Counted from the stretch's first letter, positions 6,785 to 13,840 are shown. The stretch is 25,011 bases of DNA from a virus (IMGVR_UViG_3300046006_000649:1-25011), one strand, 5' to 3'. Notes: generated by a model from the sequence alone, not told the origin. Made by a program: numbers and translations.

Positions 6785-7041
6785 GACCCGTAGCAGAAGA
6801 AATTATTGATGTAGTCCCGCAGACTCAGAAGATCAAGAAGAAGATTGCAGTGGATGGAGTCTGGGAAGATAGAACTTTCATTCGCATCCCTATCGGTCCA
6901 GAAAGAATGGGACCAAGCGAATTAGAAGTATGGTGCCGCAAAAGACTAGGAGGCCCTAAGTATTTAGGCGAGTGGTTCAAGGTATCGGGATATATAGTGC
7001 TTGACGAAAAAACATATGTGCATTGGAAATTATGTGAATAA
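6775..7041 (+). CDS. array paralogue 7 (88 aa)
   Basis: Start taken at ATG 6775, which uses the TGG codon of gene 6's final Trp and overlaps it by 10 nt; ATG 6760 would add five residues. The product has a basic linker (KIKKK), then LEVWCRKRLGGPKYLGEW and the degraded tail YIVLDEKTYVHWKLCE, the family plan with changed ends. It overlaps the following oxygenase frame. Confidence 0.62.
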   Translation: MGLRPVAEEIIDVVPQTQKIKKKIAVDGVWEDRTFIRIPIGPERMGPSELEVWCRKRLGGPKYLGEWFKVSGYIVLDEKTYVHWKLCE

Positions 7042-7726
7042 CGAACTTACTGAAGGCGACGGCTATCTATTCTTAGAGAATGCTATACCCCATAATTTAA
7101 TTGATAGTATTAATAGTAAACTTAATACGTTACGTCCAGTGCGGGCAGTAGATTCAGACAGAAACTATGCAGAGCGCGGAGATATCTACGACCTAGAAGA
7201 AATTTGGGTTTGGTGGAGTCAAATGGTTATGGATTGGCCAGAAGTACAAGCTATCAACGAACTTCTTATCTCTAAAATCAAGCTGGAACTTAATGATGCA
7301 GTGTTTTATGCTAGTGATTTTGTAACTATCAACGGTGACAGTAAATGGATAAATCCACACGTTGATACTCCTCATAGATTTAAACAATGGAATGAAGATG
7401 AAAGGTTATTAGGAGTACAGTGTATCGTTGCATTACAAGACACTATTCCTGAACAAGGCTCAACTGGATTCGTTCCTAGAAGTCAGATACAAGATTGGGA
7501 TATTGATATGTGCTATAGCGGTGCATATAACAAATATTTCTACAGTTTGTCCGAACAGCGACATATGACTAAAGGAAGTGTCTTGATGTACAACTGTAGA
7601 TTGTTGCATAGTAGTATGCCAAATTATTTACCCGAACCAAGACCTATGCTATTGCTTAATTACCTAAACGGTGCTATAGTAGAAGATGTAAAGAAGATAG
7701 ACAACATTTGGAGTTCTAATGGCTAA
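7016..7726 (+). CDS. 2OG-Fe(II) oxygenase, phytanoyl-CoA dioxygenase-like
   Basis: About 236 residues from ATG 7016. GTG 7034, with GGA 6 nt upstream, is an equally good start (VNNELTEGDGYLF). Iron ligands His115/Asp117 (NPHVDTPHRF), distal His198 (LLHSSMPN) and 2OG-binding Arg209 (EPRPMLLLNY) fit the PhyH family, as do VQCIVALQD and GSTGFVP between them. The substrate is unknown. The gene overlaps array gene 7 at the 5' end and the exonuclease gene by 8 nt at the 3' end. Sampled GC is about 40%, nearer to its neighbours than the other two oxygenases. Confidence 0.85.
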   Translation: MCIGNYVNNELTEGDGYLFLENAIPHNLIDSINSKLNTLRPVRAVDSDRNYAERGDIYDLEEIWVWWSQMVMDWPEVQAINELLISKIKLELNDAVFYASDFVTINGDSKWINPHVDTPHRFKQWNEDERLLGVQCIVALQDTIPEQGSTGFVPRSQIQDWDIDMCYSGAYNKYFYSLSEQRHMTKGSVLMYNCRLLHSSMPNYLPEPRPMLLLNYLNGAIVEDVKKIDNIWSSNG

Positions 7727-8273
7727 TCATATTATGATCGATATGGAAACACTCAGTACCGACGTTTCCACAGTAATACTTACAATTGGTGCTGTGCGTT
7801 TTGATCCTCGTGGAGTCGGCGTAATGGAGAAACTTGAGCTTCGTCCAACTATGGATGAACAAACTGAGGTATTTAATCGCACTATCAGTGACGATACCCT
7901 TCGTTGGTGGGGAGAGCAAAGTCCCGAAGCAATTGAAGAAGCTATGGGCGACCGTGACCGCATTTCTTATAAGGAAGCGATGGAAAAGCTCTATCAATTC
8001 TGCTGGAATCGTGCTGACAAAGTTTGGTCTAACGGTTCTGGCTTTGATATCGTGATTGCAGAAAGCGCATTCCGTGACCTTGACATGAAGTATCCATGGC
8101 AGTTTTGGAATGTGCGTGATTGTCGGACTATCTATGACCTTGCAGGCGTGTCGCTGAAAGACGGCGGACATGTCACAACTCACAAAGCAGTAGAAGATGC
8201 AGAGCGTCAGGCTATCATTGTGCAGAAAGCTTATCAGAAGCTTATTCAAGCGGGCATGACTCACATTCGATGA
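7719..8273 (+). CDS. dexA: DEDDh 3'-5' exonuclease (DexA-like)
   Basis: 184 residues. All five residues of the DEDDh active site are visible: Asp8 and Glu10 (IMIDMET), Asp110 (GSGFDIVI), and His155 with Asp160 (THKAVEDAERQA). The fold and the opening HIMIDMETLSTDVS resemble the Rv2179c-like/DexA exonuclease group; T4 DexA (227 aa) degrades DNA 3' to 5'. A role in DNA or RNA turnover is likely, and the gene symbol is by analogy. A GGAG site lies upstream of the ATG. The stop overlaps the next gene, the DnaE-palm-like protein, by ATGA. Confidence 0.85.
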   Translation: MANHIMIDMETLSTDVSTVILTIGAVRFDPRGVGVMEKLELRPTMDEQTEVFNRTISDDTLRWWGEQSPEAIEEAMGDRDRISYKEAMEKLYQFCWNRADKVWSNGSGFDIVIAESAFRDLDMKYPWQFWNVRDCRTIYDLAGVSLKDGGHVTTHKAVEDAERQAIIVQKAYQKLIQAGMTHIR

Positions 8274-8836
8274 GAATTGACTCCGACATTGACATTGATT
8301 TGGGTGACCGCGAAAAACTACTAGCGGTCATCAAGCATATTCCTGCGTCAATGCGCAATGTTGATCCTGTGCGGAAACATCCTACGGGAGTCTATATTAC
8401 TGAAATTCCATATGATCCGGTACATGATATGGCTGCATTGCATTATGTGGATGCAGAAAAAAGAGGATACTTTAAGCTCGATTTGCTTAACGTACATGTC
8501 TACAATCAAGTACAGAGTGAGGAACATCTTATTGAATTGATGAACGAGCCTGATTGGACTGTACTGAAAGAACGGGCTACGGTAGAAAAATTGATTCACT
8601 TGGGCAATTCTTATGATCTTATTCAGAGAATGCCTGAACCCATTGATAGTATTCCTAGACTAGCGATGTTTCTTGCTGCAATCCGCCCTGCAAAGAGACA
8701 TCTTATCGGTAAAACTTGGAAAGATGTAAACGAAACTGTTTGGGATAAAGATAATACTGGATACAGTTTTAAACGTAGTCACGCAGTTGCATACGCTCAA
8801 CTAGTGGTAGTGCATATGAATTTACTGAAAGAATAA
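8270..8836 (+). CDS. minimal DnaE-palm-like protein (family C polymerase relative)
   Basis: 188 residues in which motifs of bacterial replicative polymerase DnaE appear in the correct order. Residues 5-11 SDIDIDL match PDFDVDF (catalytic pair Asp6/Asp8). RKHPTGVYIT matches the HAAGVVI segment. RGYFKLDLLNVHV matches GLVKFDFLGLRTL (third catalytic Asp, here Asp71). IPRLAMFLAAIRPA matches the ALYRPGP segment. GYSFKRSHAVAYA matches GYGFNKSHAAAYA. DnaE itself is about 1,100 residues, so PHP, most of the fingers, beta-binding and OB domains are absent. Homology is inferred from motif order; polymerase activity is not shown. Coupled by ATGA to a proofreading-type exonuclease gene. Confidence 0.7.
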   Translation: MRIDSDIDIDLGDREKLLAVIKHIPASMRNVDPVRKHPTGVYITEIPYDPVHDMAALHYVDAEKRGYFKLDLLNVHVYNQVQSEEHLIELMNEPDWTVLKERATVEKLIHLGNSYDLIQRMPEPIDSIPRLAMFLAAIRPAKRHLIGKTWKDVNETVWDKDNTGYSFKRSHAVAYAQLVVVHMNLLKE

Positions 8837-8837
8837 T

Positions 8838-9458
8838 ATGAGTAATGAACCAGTCATTGTTGATAATTTTTTACATATAATCAATCAAAGAAAAATAGTT
8901 AATCTTTTTGAATCTTCAGAAATTCATTGGACTTTAGCCATGTTTCCTAGTTATGGAAATAGATTGGCTCATCTTGCTTTTGATAAATCAGACAAGCAAG
9001 TATGGGAAGATAGTCCAACTTTACGGCATCTCTTGTATATAAAAGATAAAGAAACCGCTATTTCAGAACAAGAAAAATATGTAATAAATTTATTTCAGCA
9101 GGGAATAGAAAAACAAATAAATTCTAAAATAGAAATTATTAGATGTATGGCTATTGCGGTTATCCCCAATCCTAATTTTACTGCGCAATGCATGATGCCA
9201 CATACAGATTGGATTATTCCACATGAAACTTGTATCTACTACTTAAATTCCACTGACGGAGATACGGTGTTGTTTGACCAAACATATGATGCTTCGTTAT
9301 CTGAAAATGATAACGATAATAAGAAGAAAAAAGTGCTTACTAAAATTAGTCCAGCACAAGGAAAAGCAGTTTTGTTTGATGGGCTACAATATCATGCTTC
9401 AAATCCTAGTAAAACTGATTTGAGATTTGTTTTAAACATCAATTATGTAAGGGTATAA
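8838..9458 (+). CDS. 2OG-Fe(II) oxygenase, AT-rich
   Basis: 206 residues with His122/Asp124 (MMPHTDW), distal His186 (LQYHASNP) and 2OG-binding Arg196 (DLRFVLNINY), ten residues apart as in prolyl-hydroxylase-like enzymes. The segment SENDNDNKKKK (about 155-165) is a hydrophilic loop inserted in the beta-helix. The substrate is unknown. Hand-counted GC for 8881-9420 is 32%, against about 46% for 7741-7980 in the exonuclease gene, so this is another likely recent acquisition. It begins 1 nt after the previous stop and ends 1 nt before APRT. Confidence 0.83.
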   Translation: MSNEPVIVDNFLHIINQRKIVNLFESSEIHWTLAMFPSYGNRLAHLAFDKSDKQVWEDSPTLRHLLYIKDKETAISEQEKYVINLFQQGIEKQINSKIEIIRCMAIAVIPNPNFTAQCMMPHTDWIIPHETCIYYLNSTDGDTVLFDQTYDASLSENDNDNKKKKVLTKISPAQGKAVLFDGLQYHASNPSKTDLRFVLNINYVRV

Positions 9459-9459
9459 A

Positions 9460-9993
9460 ATGATTAAGAATTCTATTACTGAAATTAAAGATTGGCCTAC
9501 AGTAGGTGTAAACTTCAAAGACCTTAGCACTGTACTGACTAAGCCCGGCGATTTCCGTTGGGCCCTAGATCGTCTCAAGATGTTTATGTTGATTAATGAC
9601 GTAACTTGTATTGCGTCCCCTGATGCTCGTGGATTCATTTGGGGCGCACCTGTTGCTGCTGAACTTGAATTGCCATTTCATATGATTCGTAAGCCGGGCA
9701 AGTTGCCGCCACCGATTATCAGTCAGTCATATGAATATGAATATGATAGCGGAACACTAGAAATTAAAGGTAATACTGACATTGGTGAAGGTACTAAGGT
9801 TGGTATAATCGATGACGTTAATGCTACCGGCGGGACAGCATTAGCAACTATTCAACTACTAAGCAGAATTGGCGTAAAACCGGAGGATATTTTTTATGCA
9901 AGCGTTATTGACCTCACGTATCTCAACGGGAGCAACAAGATTCGTGAAACAGGTGCAACAGTTTTATCACTTGTATCATATGAATCTGATTAA
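9460..9993 (+). CDS. apt: adenine phosphoribosyltransferase
   Basis: 177 residues, the usual APRT length. APRT makes AMP from adenine and PRPP. The PRPP-binding loop VGIIDDVNATGGTA (114-127) is of the type I phosphoribosyltransferase form. SPDARGFIWGAPVAAEL (53-69), RKPGKLP (77-83) and SYEYEYDSGTLEI (90-102) match the APRT dimer and adenine-side segments. AAGGG lies 7 nt before the ATG. It lies close to a nucleosidase gene (10180) that would release adenine, with one small membrane gene between, which suggests a joint salvage role. Confidence 0.88.
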   Translation: MIKNSITEIKDWPTVGVNFKDLSTVLTKPGDFRWALDRLKMFMLINDVTCIASPDARGFIWGAPVAAELELPFHMIRKPGKLPPPIISQSYEYEYDSGTLEIKGNTDIGEGTKVGIIDDVNATGGTALATIQLLSRIGVKPEDIFYASVIDLTYLNGSNKIRETGATVLSLVSYESD

Positions 9994-10183
9994 ATGGTTA
10001 GGTACAACAGGCGTAATTGTAGCAACAATTCTTAGAGCCTTTGGTTACCATACAGAAGATATGATTGTTGGGTTTATGGGAACTGCATTGTGGGCGTATG
10101 CTTCTTATGTAGACCGTGACCGCGCACTATTAACTTGTAATATCTTTATTCTTACTGTGTTATTATATGGAATTTTTACATGA
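9980..10183 (+). CDS. small membrane protein (67 aa)
   Basis: ATG 9980 is preferred over upstream starts that lie deep in apt. The protein MNLIKWLGTTGVIVATILRA... has two or three hydrophobic helices (about residues 8-20, 28-42 and 49-66) separated by a YVDRDRA loop. It resembles single-repeat small transporter-like membrane proteins in pattern only. It overlaps apt by 14 nt and the nucleosidase gene by ATGA. Function unknown. Confidence 0.62.
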   Translation: MNLIKWLGTTGVIVATILRAFGYHTEDMIVGFMGTALWAYASYVDRDRALLTCNIFILTVLLYGIFT

Positions 10184-10716
10184 ATGATATTATTTTATTA
10201 GCAATGCCCGAGGAAGCTCCCTCATTTATAGGCAAGAGTAACGTATTCTATACTGGTGTTGGCAAAGTAAATGCAGCTATTGTTGCTGCTACACTAATTG
10301 AACGGTATAAGCCCGCTCGGGTATTCAACTTCGGTACTGCTGGCGGTATAACTGCAACTCACGGTGGCATCTACAAGTGTACTACATTTAATCAACGTGA
10401 CGTTATCCTAGGTGGGGTGATTGTTGGACCACAAGCAGAAGCGTTACATGCACCTATTATCATCGGCGATGATGGATGGTCACTGAGTACAGGTGACAAC
10501 TTTGTAACTGACACCTATAATATCAATGCTGATCTAGTTGACATGGAAGCATATGCTATTGCTAAAGCGTGTCAAGTAGCAAATGTAGAATTTATCTGCC
10601 ACAAGTATATCAGCGATATGGCTAACGATGAAGCGCCTGACCATTTTGTTGAGCATGTCCATAAGGGCGAAGACTACTACATTGAGATTCTGGAAGAATA
10701 CGGAGTAGAATTATGA
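10180..10716 (+). CDS. MTA/SAH nucleosidase-like protein (PNP/UDP family)
   Basis: 178 residues, shorter than the roughly 230 of E. coli MTAN. Matches in order: AMPEEA with Glu12 (E. coli AMEEEV, Glu12), TGVGKVNAA (25-33), FNFGTAGG (50-57), STGDNFV (103-109), VDMEAYAIAKAC with Glu123 (E. coli VEMEATAIA, Glu174), and YISDMAND with the general-acid Asp146 (E. coli Asp197). The catalytic set therefore looks intact, and the shortening is in the middle. Expected reaction: release of adenine from methylthioadenosine or S-adenosylhomocysteine; a different purine nucleoside is possible. Joined by ATGA overlaps to both neighbours. Confidence 0.8.
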   Translation: MNDIILLAMPEEAPSFIGKSNVFYTGVGKVNAAIVAATLIERYKPARVFNFGTAGGITATHGGIYKCTTFNQRDVILGGVIVGPQAEALHAPIIIGDDGWSLSTGDNFVTDTYNINADLVDMEAYAIAKACQVANVEFICHKYISDMANDEAPDHFVEHVHKGEDYYIEILEEYGVEL

Positions 10717-11219
10717 ATCTTGAATTACTACCTGAAAATCATGCTCAGTTACTTGAAGTCTCAGAAGAATGGGACTTTAGAATTGACGGTAGCCCCGAAG
10801 AACTTGTTAGAGCTATGTCAAAGTTCATGGCTGACAACGGCGGAGTTGGTCTTGCTGCCCCGCAGTTAGGAATTAAGAAGCGCATCTTTATCATGGGTAA
10901 CTTCACTAAGCTTGTTGCGTGTATCAATCCTAAGATTGTCTCACTCTCGGAAGACCGCGGTATCGATTTAGAAGGCTGCTTGAGCTTCCCGGACTTGTTT
11001 ATGAAGGTTAAGCGACCTACGAGCGCAGTAGTACAGTACAACACTGCATCGGGTGAATTAGTTGAGCGTGAATTGACTGGTCTTGAGTGCAGAGTATTCC
11101 TACACGAGTATGACCACTTAATCGGAGTCACGTTTGACCAGCGAGTAGGTAATTTGTCATTTAAGATGGCCAAAGATAAGCGCAAAAAAGAACTAAAGAA
11201 ATTGAGTAGAAAGGATTAA
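10713..11219 (+). CDS. def: peptide deformylase
   Basis: 168 residues with all three deformylase motifs: GVGLAAPQLG (44-53), EGCLSFP (87-93, metal-ligand Cys89) and HEYDHL (131-136, ligands His131/His135, catalytic Glu132). It removes the formyl group from the N-terminal fMet of new proteins. Phage-borne deformylases are known from marine T4-like cyanophages, where they are thought to help synthesis of proteins made in bulk during infection. A lysine-rich C-terminus (KDKRKKELKKLSRK) follows the core. Start overlaps the nucleosidase stop (ATGA). Confidence 0.93.
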   Translation: MNLELLPENHAQLLEVSEEWDFRIDGSPEELVRAMSKFMADNGGVGLAAPQLGIKKRIFIMGNFTKLVACINPKIVSLSEDRGIDLEGCLSFPDLFMKVKRPTSAVVQYNTASGELVERELTGLECRVFLHEYDHLIGVTFDQRVGNLSFKMAKDKRKKELKKLSRKD

Positions 11220-11221
11220 AG

Positions 11222-11350
11222 ATGACTAGTAATACATGGCTATTCTTATTCATCATAGGCTTGGTTGCTTATACCGGTTGGGCTATTGCTACTAACAAGA
11301 CAACACCGGAAGAACGAGATGAAATGCTAAACGAAAAGGAATGGTTTTAA
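11222..11350 (+). CDS. small single-pass membrane protein (42 aa)
   Basis: ATG 11222 follows an AAAGGA site. The protein has one hydrophobic helix (WLFLFIIGLVAYTGWAIA, residues 6-23) and a charged tail EERDEMLNEKEWF. Its TAA overlaps the next ATG (TAATG). The pattern suits a small inner-membrane protein; function unknown. Confidence 0.6.
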   Translation: MTSNTWLFLFIIGLVAYTGWAIATNKTTPEERDEMLNEKEWF

Positions 11351-11628
11351 TGTCAACACTTGACACAAATATGCAACTAAAAAGCATTACTGACCACGAT
11401 GCCGGTCAAAAGATAAAGAGCATTATCGGAAAATACATCACTCACGATATTTCTGAGGAGCTATGCGATAAAATTATGAAAGACCTCAAAGAGGCTTTTG
11501 GAGAGAACCATCCAGCTCAAGTAAATCTTGATGACGAAACGCACGATATAGAAGTTATTGTGCGTGATAGTAATGGAAGATTTATTAAGTGTTCTTCACG
11601 TACACTGTTCCCGGAAGAATATTTCTAA
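11350..11628 (+). CDS. hypothetical protein (92 aa)
   Basis: Start taken at ATG 11350 because of the TAATG junction; ATG 11341 would add three residues inside the previous gene. A helical first half (KSIIGKYITHDISEEL...) is followed by a beta-rich second half (HDIEVIVRDSNGRFIKCSSRTLF). No recognised domain. Its stop overlaps the stop of the minus-strand gene by 4 nt. Confidence 0.68.
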   Translation: MSTLDTNMQLKSITDHDAGQKIKSIIGKYITHDISEELCDKIMKDLKEAFGENHPAQVNLDDETHDIEVIVRDSNGRFIKCSSRTLFPEEYF

Positions 11629-12014
11629 GGCATCCGCTTAACAAGTGTGATGCTTCTACGTTTAGAACGTTTTTTGATGAACTCATTCATGCTGACTATT
11701 GGCCCATGAACGATGTCTAGACTTTTGTTGTTGAATGTTTTGATGTATGGTTTGAAGATTGACCATTCTTCTTTTAAGAAAAGGTTGATAGGAATCGTTC
11801 TATTCGATTCCCACCACCATATATCTCCCAATTCTAAATACTTAGCACGTAAAATAGGGAGAACTATGGCTCCATAATCATATATGGATGTCACGGTATC
11901 GTCCCTATTTTGTATTATACCTACATAGTCTTGACCAGCGTAGGAACAAATAGAAATATAGGGATGATTCTCGCTCAGCTTCTTGAAAAAGTCTTCGTTC
12001 ATACTCACATACAT
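11625..12014 (-). CDS. conserved-type hypothetical protein, the only minus-strand gene
   Basis: 129 residues. Features: IWWWESNRTIPINLFL in the middle and a strongly basic C-terminus KKRSKRRSITLVKR. On its own strand an AGGTG site lies 5 nt before the ATG. The convergent stops share CTAA with the plus-strand gene. The low-complexity-free, aromatic-rich composition argues that it is real rather than an antisense shadow, and no plus-strand gene covers it. I recall similar proteins in marine T4-like phages but no function. Confidence 0.75.
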   Translation of the reverse strand: MYVSMNEDFFKKLSENHPYISICSYAGQDYVGIIQNRDDTVTSIYDYGAIVLPILRAKYLELGDIWWWESNRTIPINLFLKEEWSIFKPYIKTFNNKSLDIVHGPIVSMNEFIKKRSKRRSITLVKRMP

Positions 12015-12051
12015 ATTTACACCTTTTTGCCCAAAGTAATATTTTAATGAA

Positions 12052-12058
12052 TAAATAC
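12052..12058 (+). promoter_or_regulatory. T4-type late promoter motif
   Basis: TAAATAC (context GAATAAATACTT) resembles T4's late box TATAAATA. It lies in the 62-bp divergent gap, with a GAGGAG Shine-Dalgarno at 12065-12070 and the GTG start at 12077, as expected for a late virion gene. Confidence 0.75.
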
Positions 12059-12076
12059 TTTACTGAGGAGATTTAA

Positions 12077-12844
12077 GTGTACGCAACATCTGTATTCGTT
12101 TATACACAACGGCAAACTGTTGTACTCCTCATTGGAAACTCACCGAGGAAGTATATGCCTGTATATGCAAAACCATTAACACTCAACAAGGGTGTAGACA
12201 ACCGAATTCAGTTTCAGTTCCTAAATCAGGAACAGAAGCCAGTAGACATCACAGGTAAAAGTATTACTTGTAGAATCCTTAACTACACCGGAACCGAAGT
12301 CCTGCTTCGAAAAGCATTGGATTTAGATTTCGCACTTACCGGTATTGCCTCACTTAAAGTTAATGCTGCTGACATTGAAGGCATCGATGCTCAAAGAGCA
12401 TATTATTCACTAGAGATTCCGGTAGGCGAGTTTGACTATCCTGTATTTGTAGATGCAAATGCCGGTGCTCGTGGCGACATGAACATTGTTAACAGTGTGT
12501 TGCCGTCATTTGTTCCTTCACAGACAGTAACTATTCCAACTGGTCAGGCTTTCCCCAACATTAGTAATAGCAGCGGCAATACTAATCTTGTATACGATAC
12601 AAGTATTATTAACACACAATCTAATCCAGTCCTAACTATTCAAACACGATATGACGAATATTACGGAAATGTTGCTATATTAGGTTCCAGTATCGTAGAC
12701 GGAGACTTCTATGTGATTCAAGCTGATGATGACTTAGCTAATGTGACTGAAACTAGAGGATATACCATTCATGGATATCATCCATTCGTTAAGGTAGAAT
12801 TTACAAGTAATTCAGGTGCGGTAACCAATATACTTGCACGATAA
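12077..12844 (+). CDS. virion structural protein, baseplate/tail type
   Basis: 255 residues from GTG 12077 (GAGGAG 6 nt upstream); ATG 12155 with GAGGAA is a possible shorter start. After a short N-terminus, residues 34-125 (NKGVDNRIQFQFLNQEQKPV, DITGKSITCRI, SLEIPVG) form the beta-sandwich pattern seen at the N-terminus of many phage baseplate or tail-attachment proteins (BppU-like: a Q-F-x-x-L/D-x-x-x-x-P-V-D-I-T-G core). The C-terminal part is beta-rich with many Asn/Thr. The late promoter upstream supports virion function; the exact position in the particle is unknown. Confidence 0.72.
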   Translation: MYATSVFVYTQRQTVVLLIGNSPRKYMPVYAKPLTLNKGVDNRIQFQFLNQEQKPVDITGKSITCRILNYTGTEVLLRKALDLDFALTGIASLKVNAADIEGIDAQRAYYSLEIPVGEFDYPVFVDANAGARGDMNIVNSVLPSFVPSQTVTIPTGQAFPNISNSSGNTNLVYDTSIINTQSNPVLTIQTRYDEYYGNVAILGSSIVDGDFYVIQADDDLANVTETRGYTIHGYHPFVKVEFTSNSGAVTNILAR

Positions 12845-12862
12845 CGAATTTAGTGTTATAGT
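12834..12862 (+). promoter_or_regulatory. sigma70-like promoter with leaderless geometry
   Basis: TTGCAC (12834-12839), 17-bp spacer, TATAGT (12857-12862) with an extended -10 TG at 12854-12855. The primase ATG (12869) starts 6 nt after the -10 box, so the expected transcription start is the A of the ATG. The -35 lies in the last codons of the preceding gene. Confidence 0.72.
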
Positions 12863-12868
12863 AAATTA

Positions 12869-13840
12869 ATGTTTGATATCCTGACAATTATTCCGGGAAA
12901 GAAGAAGCTTACCCAAAGCGGCTGGACTAGCTTCAATGCGGTCTGCTGTCATCACCGCGGGCACAAAGCTGACAAGAGAAGCAGAGCAGGCATTAGATTT
13001 GATGGCGACAACTGGAGCTATCACTGCTTCAATTGTGATTTCAAAGCTGGGTTTCAGTTAGGAAAGAGTATCAGTCGCAACACAAGACAGTTACTTGAAT
13101 GGTGCGGCATTGAACAGAATCAGATTGCTAAGTGGAATCTAGAGAGTCTACAACAAAAAGACTTGCTTGATTTTATCAAGGTAAGAAAAGAAAAGAAGAA
13201 AGTAAAGTTCAAAGAACTATCGCTGCCGGATGCTGAATTGCTTGATACTACTAATGAAAAACATAAGGTCTTCATTGAATATTTGAGCAGCCGAGCTATA
13301 AAGCATGATGAGTATCCTTTTATGGTTACTCCTGATGAGCAAGGCAGAAATAGTAACAGAATCATTATCCCTTATACGTTTGAGGGCAAGATAGTAGGGC
13401 ATACTAGTAGGTATCTTGATGACAGAACACCAAAGTTCATCAAAGAACAGCAGACTGGGTACGTGTTTGGATATGATTTTCAGAAGCCTAATTGGGAAAT
13501 TTGCTTAGTAGTTGAGGGTATCTTTGACGCCCTTTCTCTTAACGCCTGTGCGCTAACCCATGATACAATTAGTGATGAGCAAGCAGAGATATTACGAAGG
13601 CTTAATCGCAAAGTGATTGTCGTTCCAGACTTAGATAAGACTGGACTAGCAATTTGCGATAGAGCATTAGAGCTAGGGTTTCATGTCGCCATTCCCGAAT
13701 GGAGTGATGAGATAAAAGATGCTAATGATGCAGTAGTAAAATATGGCAAATTGCCGACACTGCTAAGTATACTGAAAAGTGCAACTAACAGTAAGATCAA
13801 ATTACAGATGATAAGGACAAAACTTGCTAAAAGAATATAA
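12869..13840 (+). CDS. 61: DNA primase (gp61-like)
   Basis: 323 residues, near T4 gp61 (342). It makes RNA primers for lagging-strand synthesis with the gp41 helicase. The N-terminal zinc-binding module has Cys26, Cys27, nearby histidines (CCHHRGH) and Cys53/Cys56 (HCFNCDF). The TOPRIM domain has VVEGIFDAL (catalytic Glu216) and VVPDLDKTG (252-259). The start at the promoter-proximal ATG gives the expected family N-terminus (MFDILTIIPGKKK). No Shine-Dalgarno. The 3' end overlaps the helicase gene by 17 nt. Confidence 0.92.
   Translation: MFDILTIIPGKKKLTQSGWTSFNAVCCHHRGHKADKRSRAGIRFDGDNWSYHCFNCDFKAGFQLGKSISRNTRQLLEWCGIEQNQIAKWNLESLQQKDLLDFIKVRKEKKKVKFKELSLPDAELLDTTNEKHKVFIEYLSSRAIKHDEYPFMVTPDEQGRNSNRIIIPYTFEGKIVGHTSRYLDDRTPKFIKEQQTGYVFGYDFQKPNWEICLVVEGIFDALSLNACALTHDTISDEQAEILRRLNRKVIVVPDLDKTGLAICDRALELGFHVAIPEWSDEIKDANDAVVKYGKLPTLLSILKSATNSKIKLQMIRTKLAKRI

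Noticed and set aside
7716-8264. Long minus-strand open frame (182 codons) opposite the exonuclease gene
   Set aside because: It is fully antisense to a gene with a complete DEDDh active site, lacks a recognisable domain and looks like a composition effect.
9896-9979. Longer N-terminus for the small membrane protein (start at 9896)
   Set aside because: It would read 84 nt deeper into apt in another frame. The hydrophobic protein begins naturally at ATG 9980 and the upstream residues look random.
11835-11841. TAAATAC on the plus strand inside the minus-strand gene
   Set aside because: No plus-strand gene start follows within 200 bp; probably chance.
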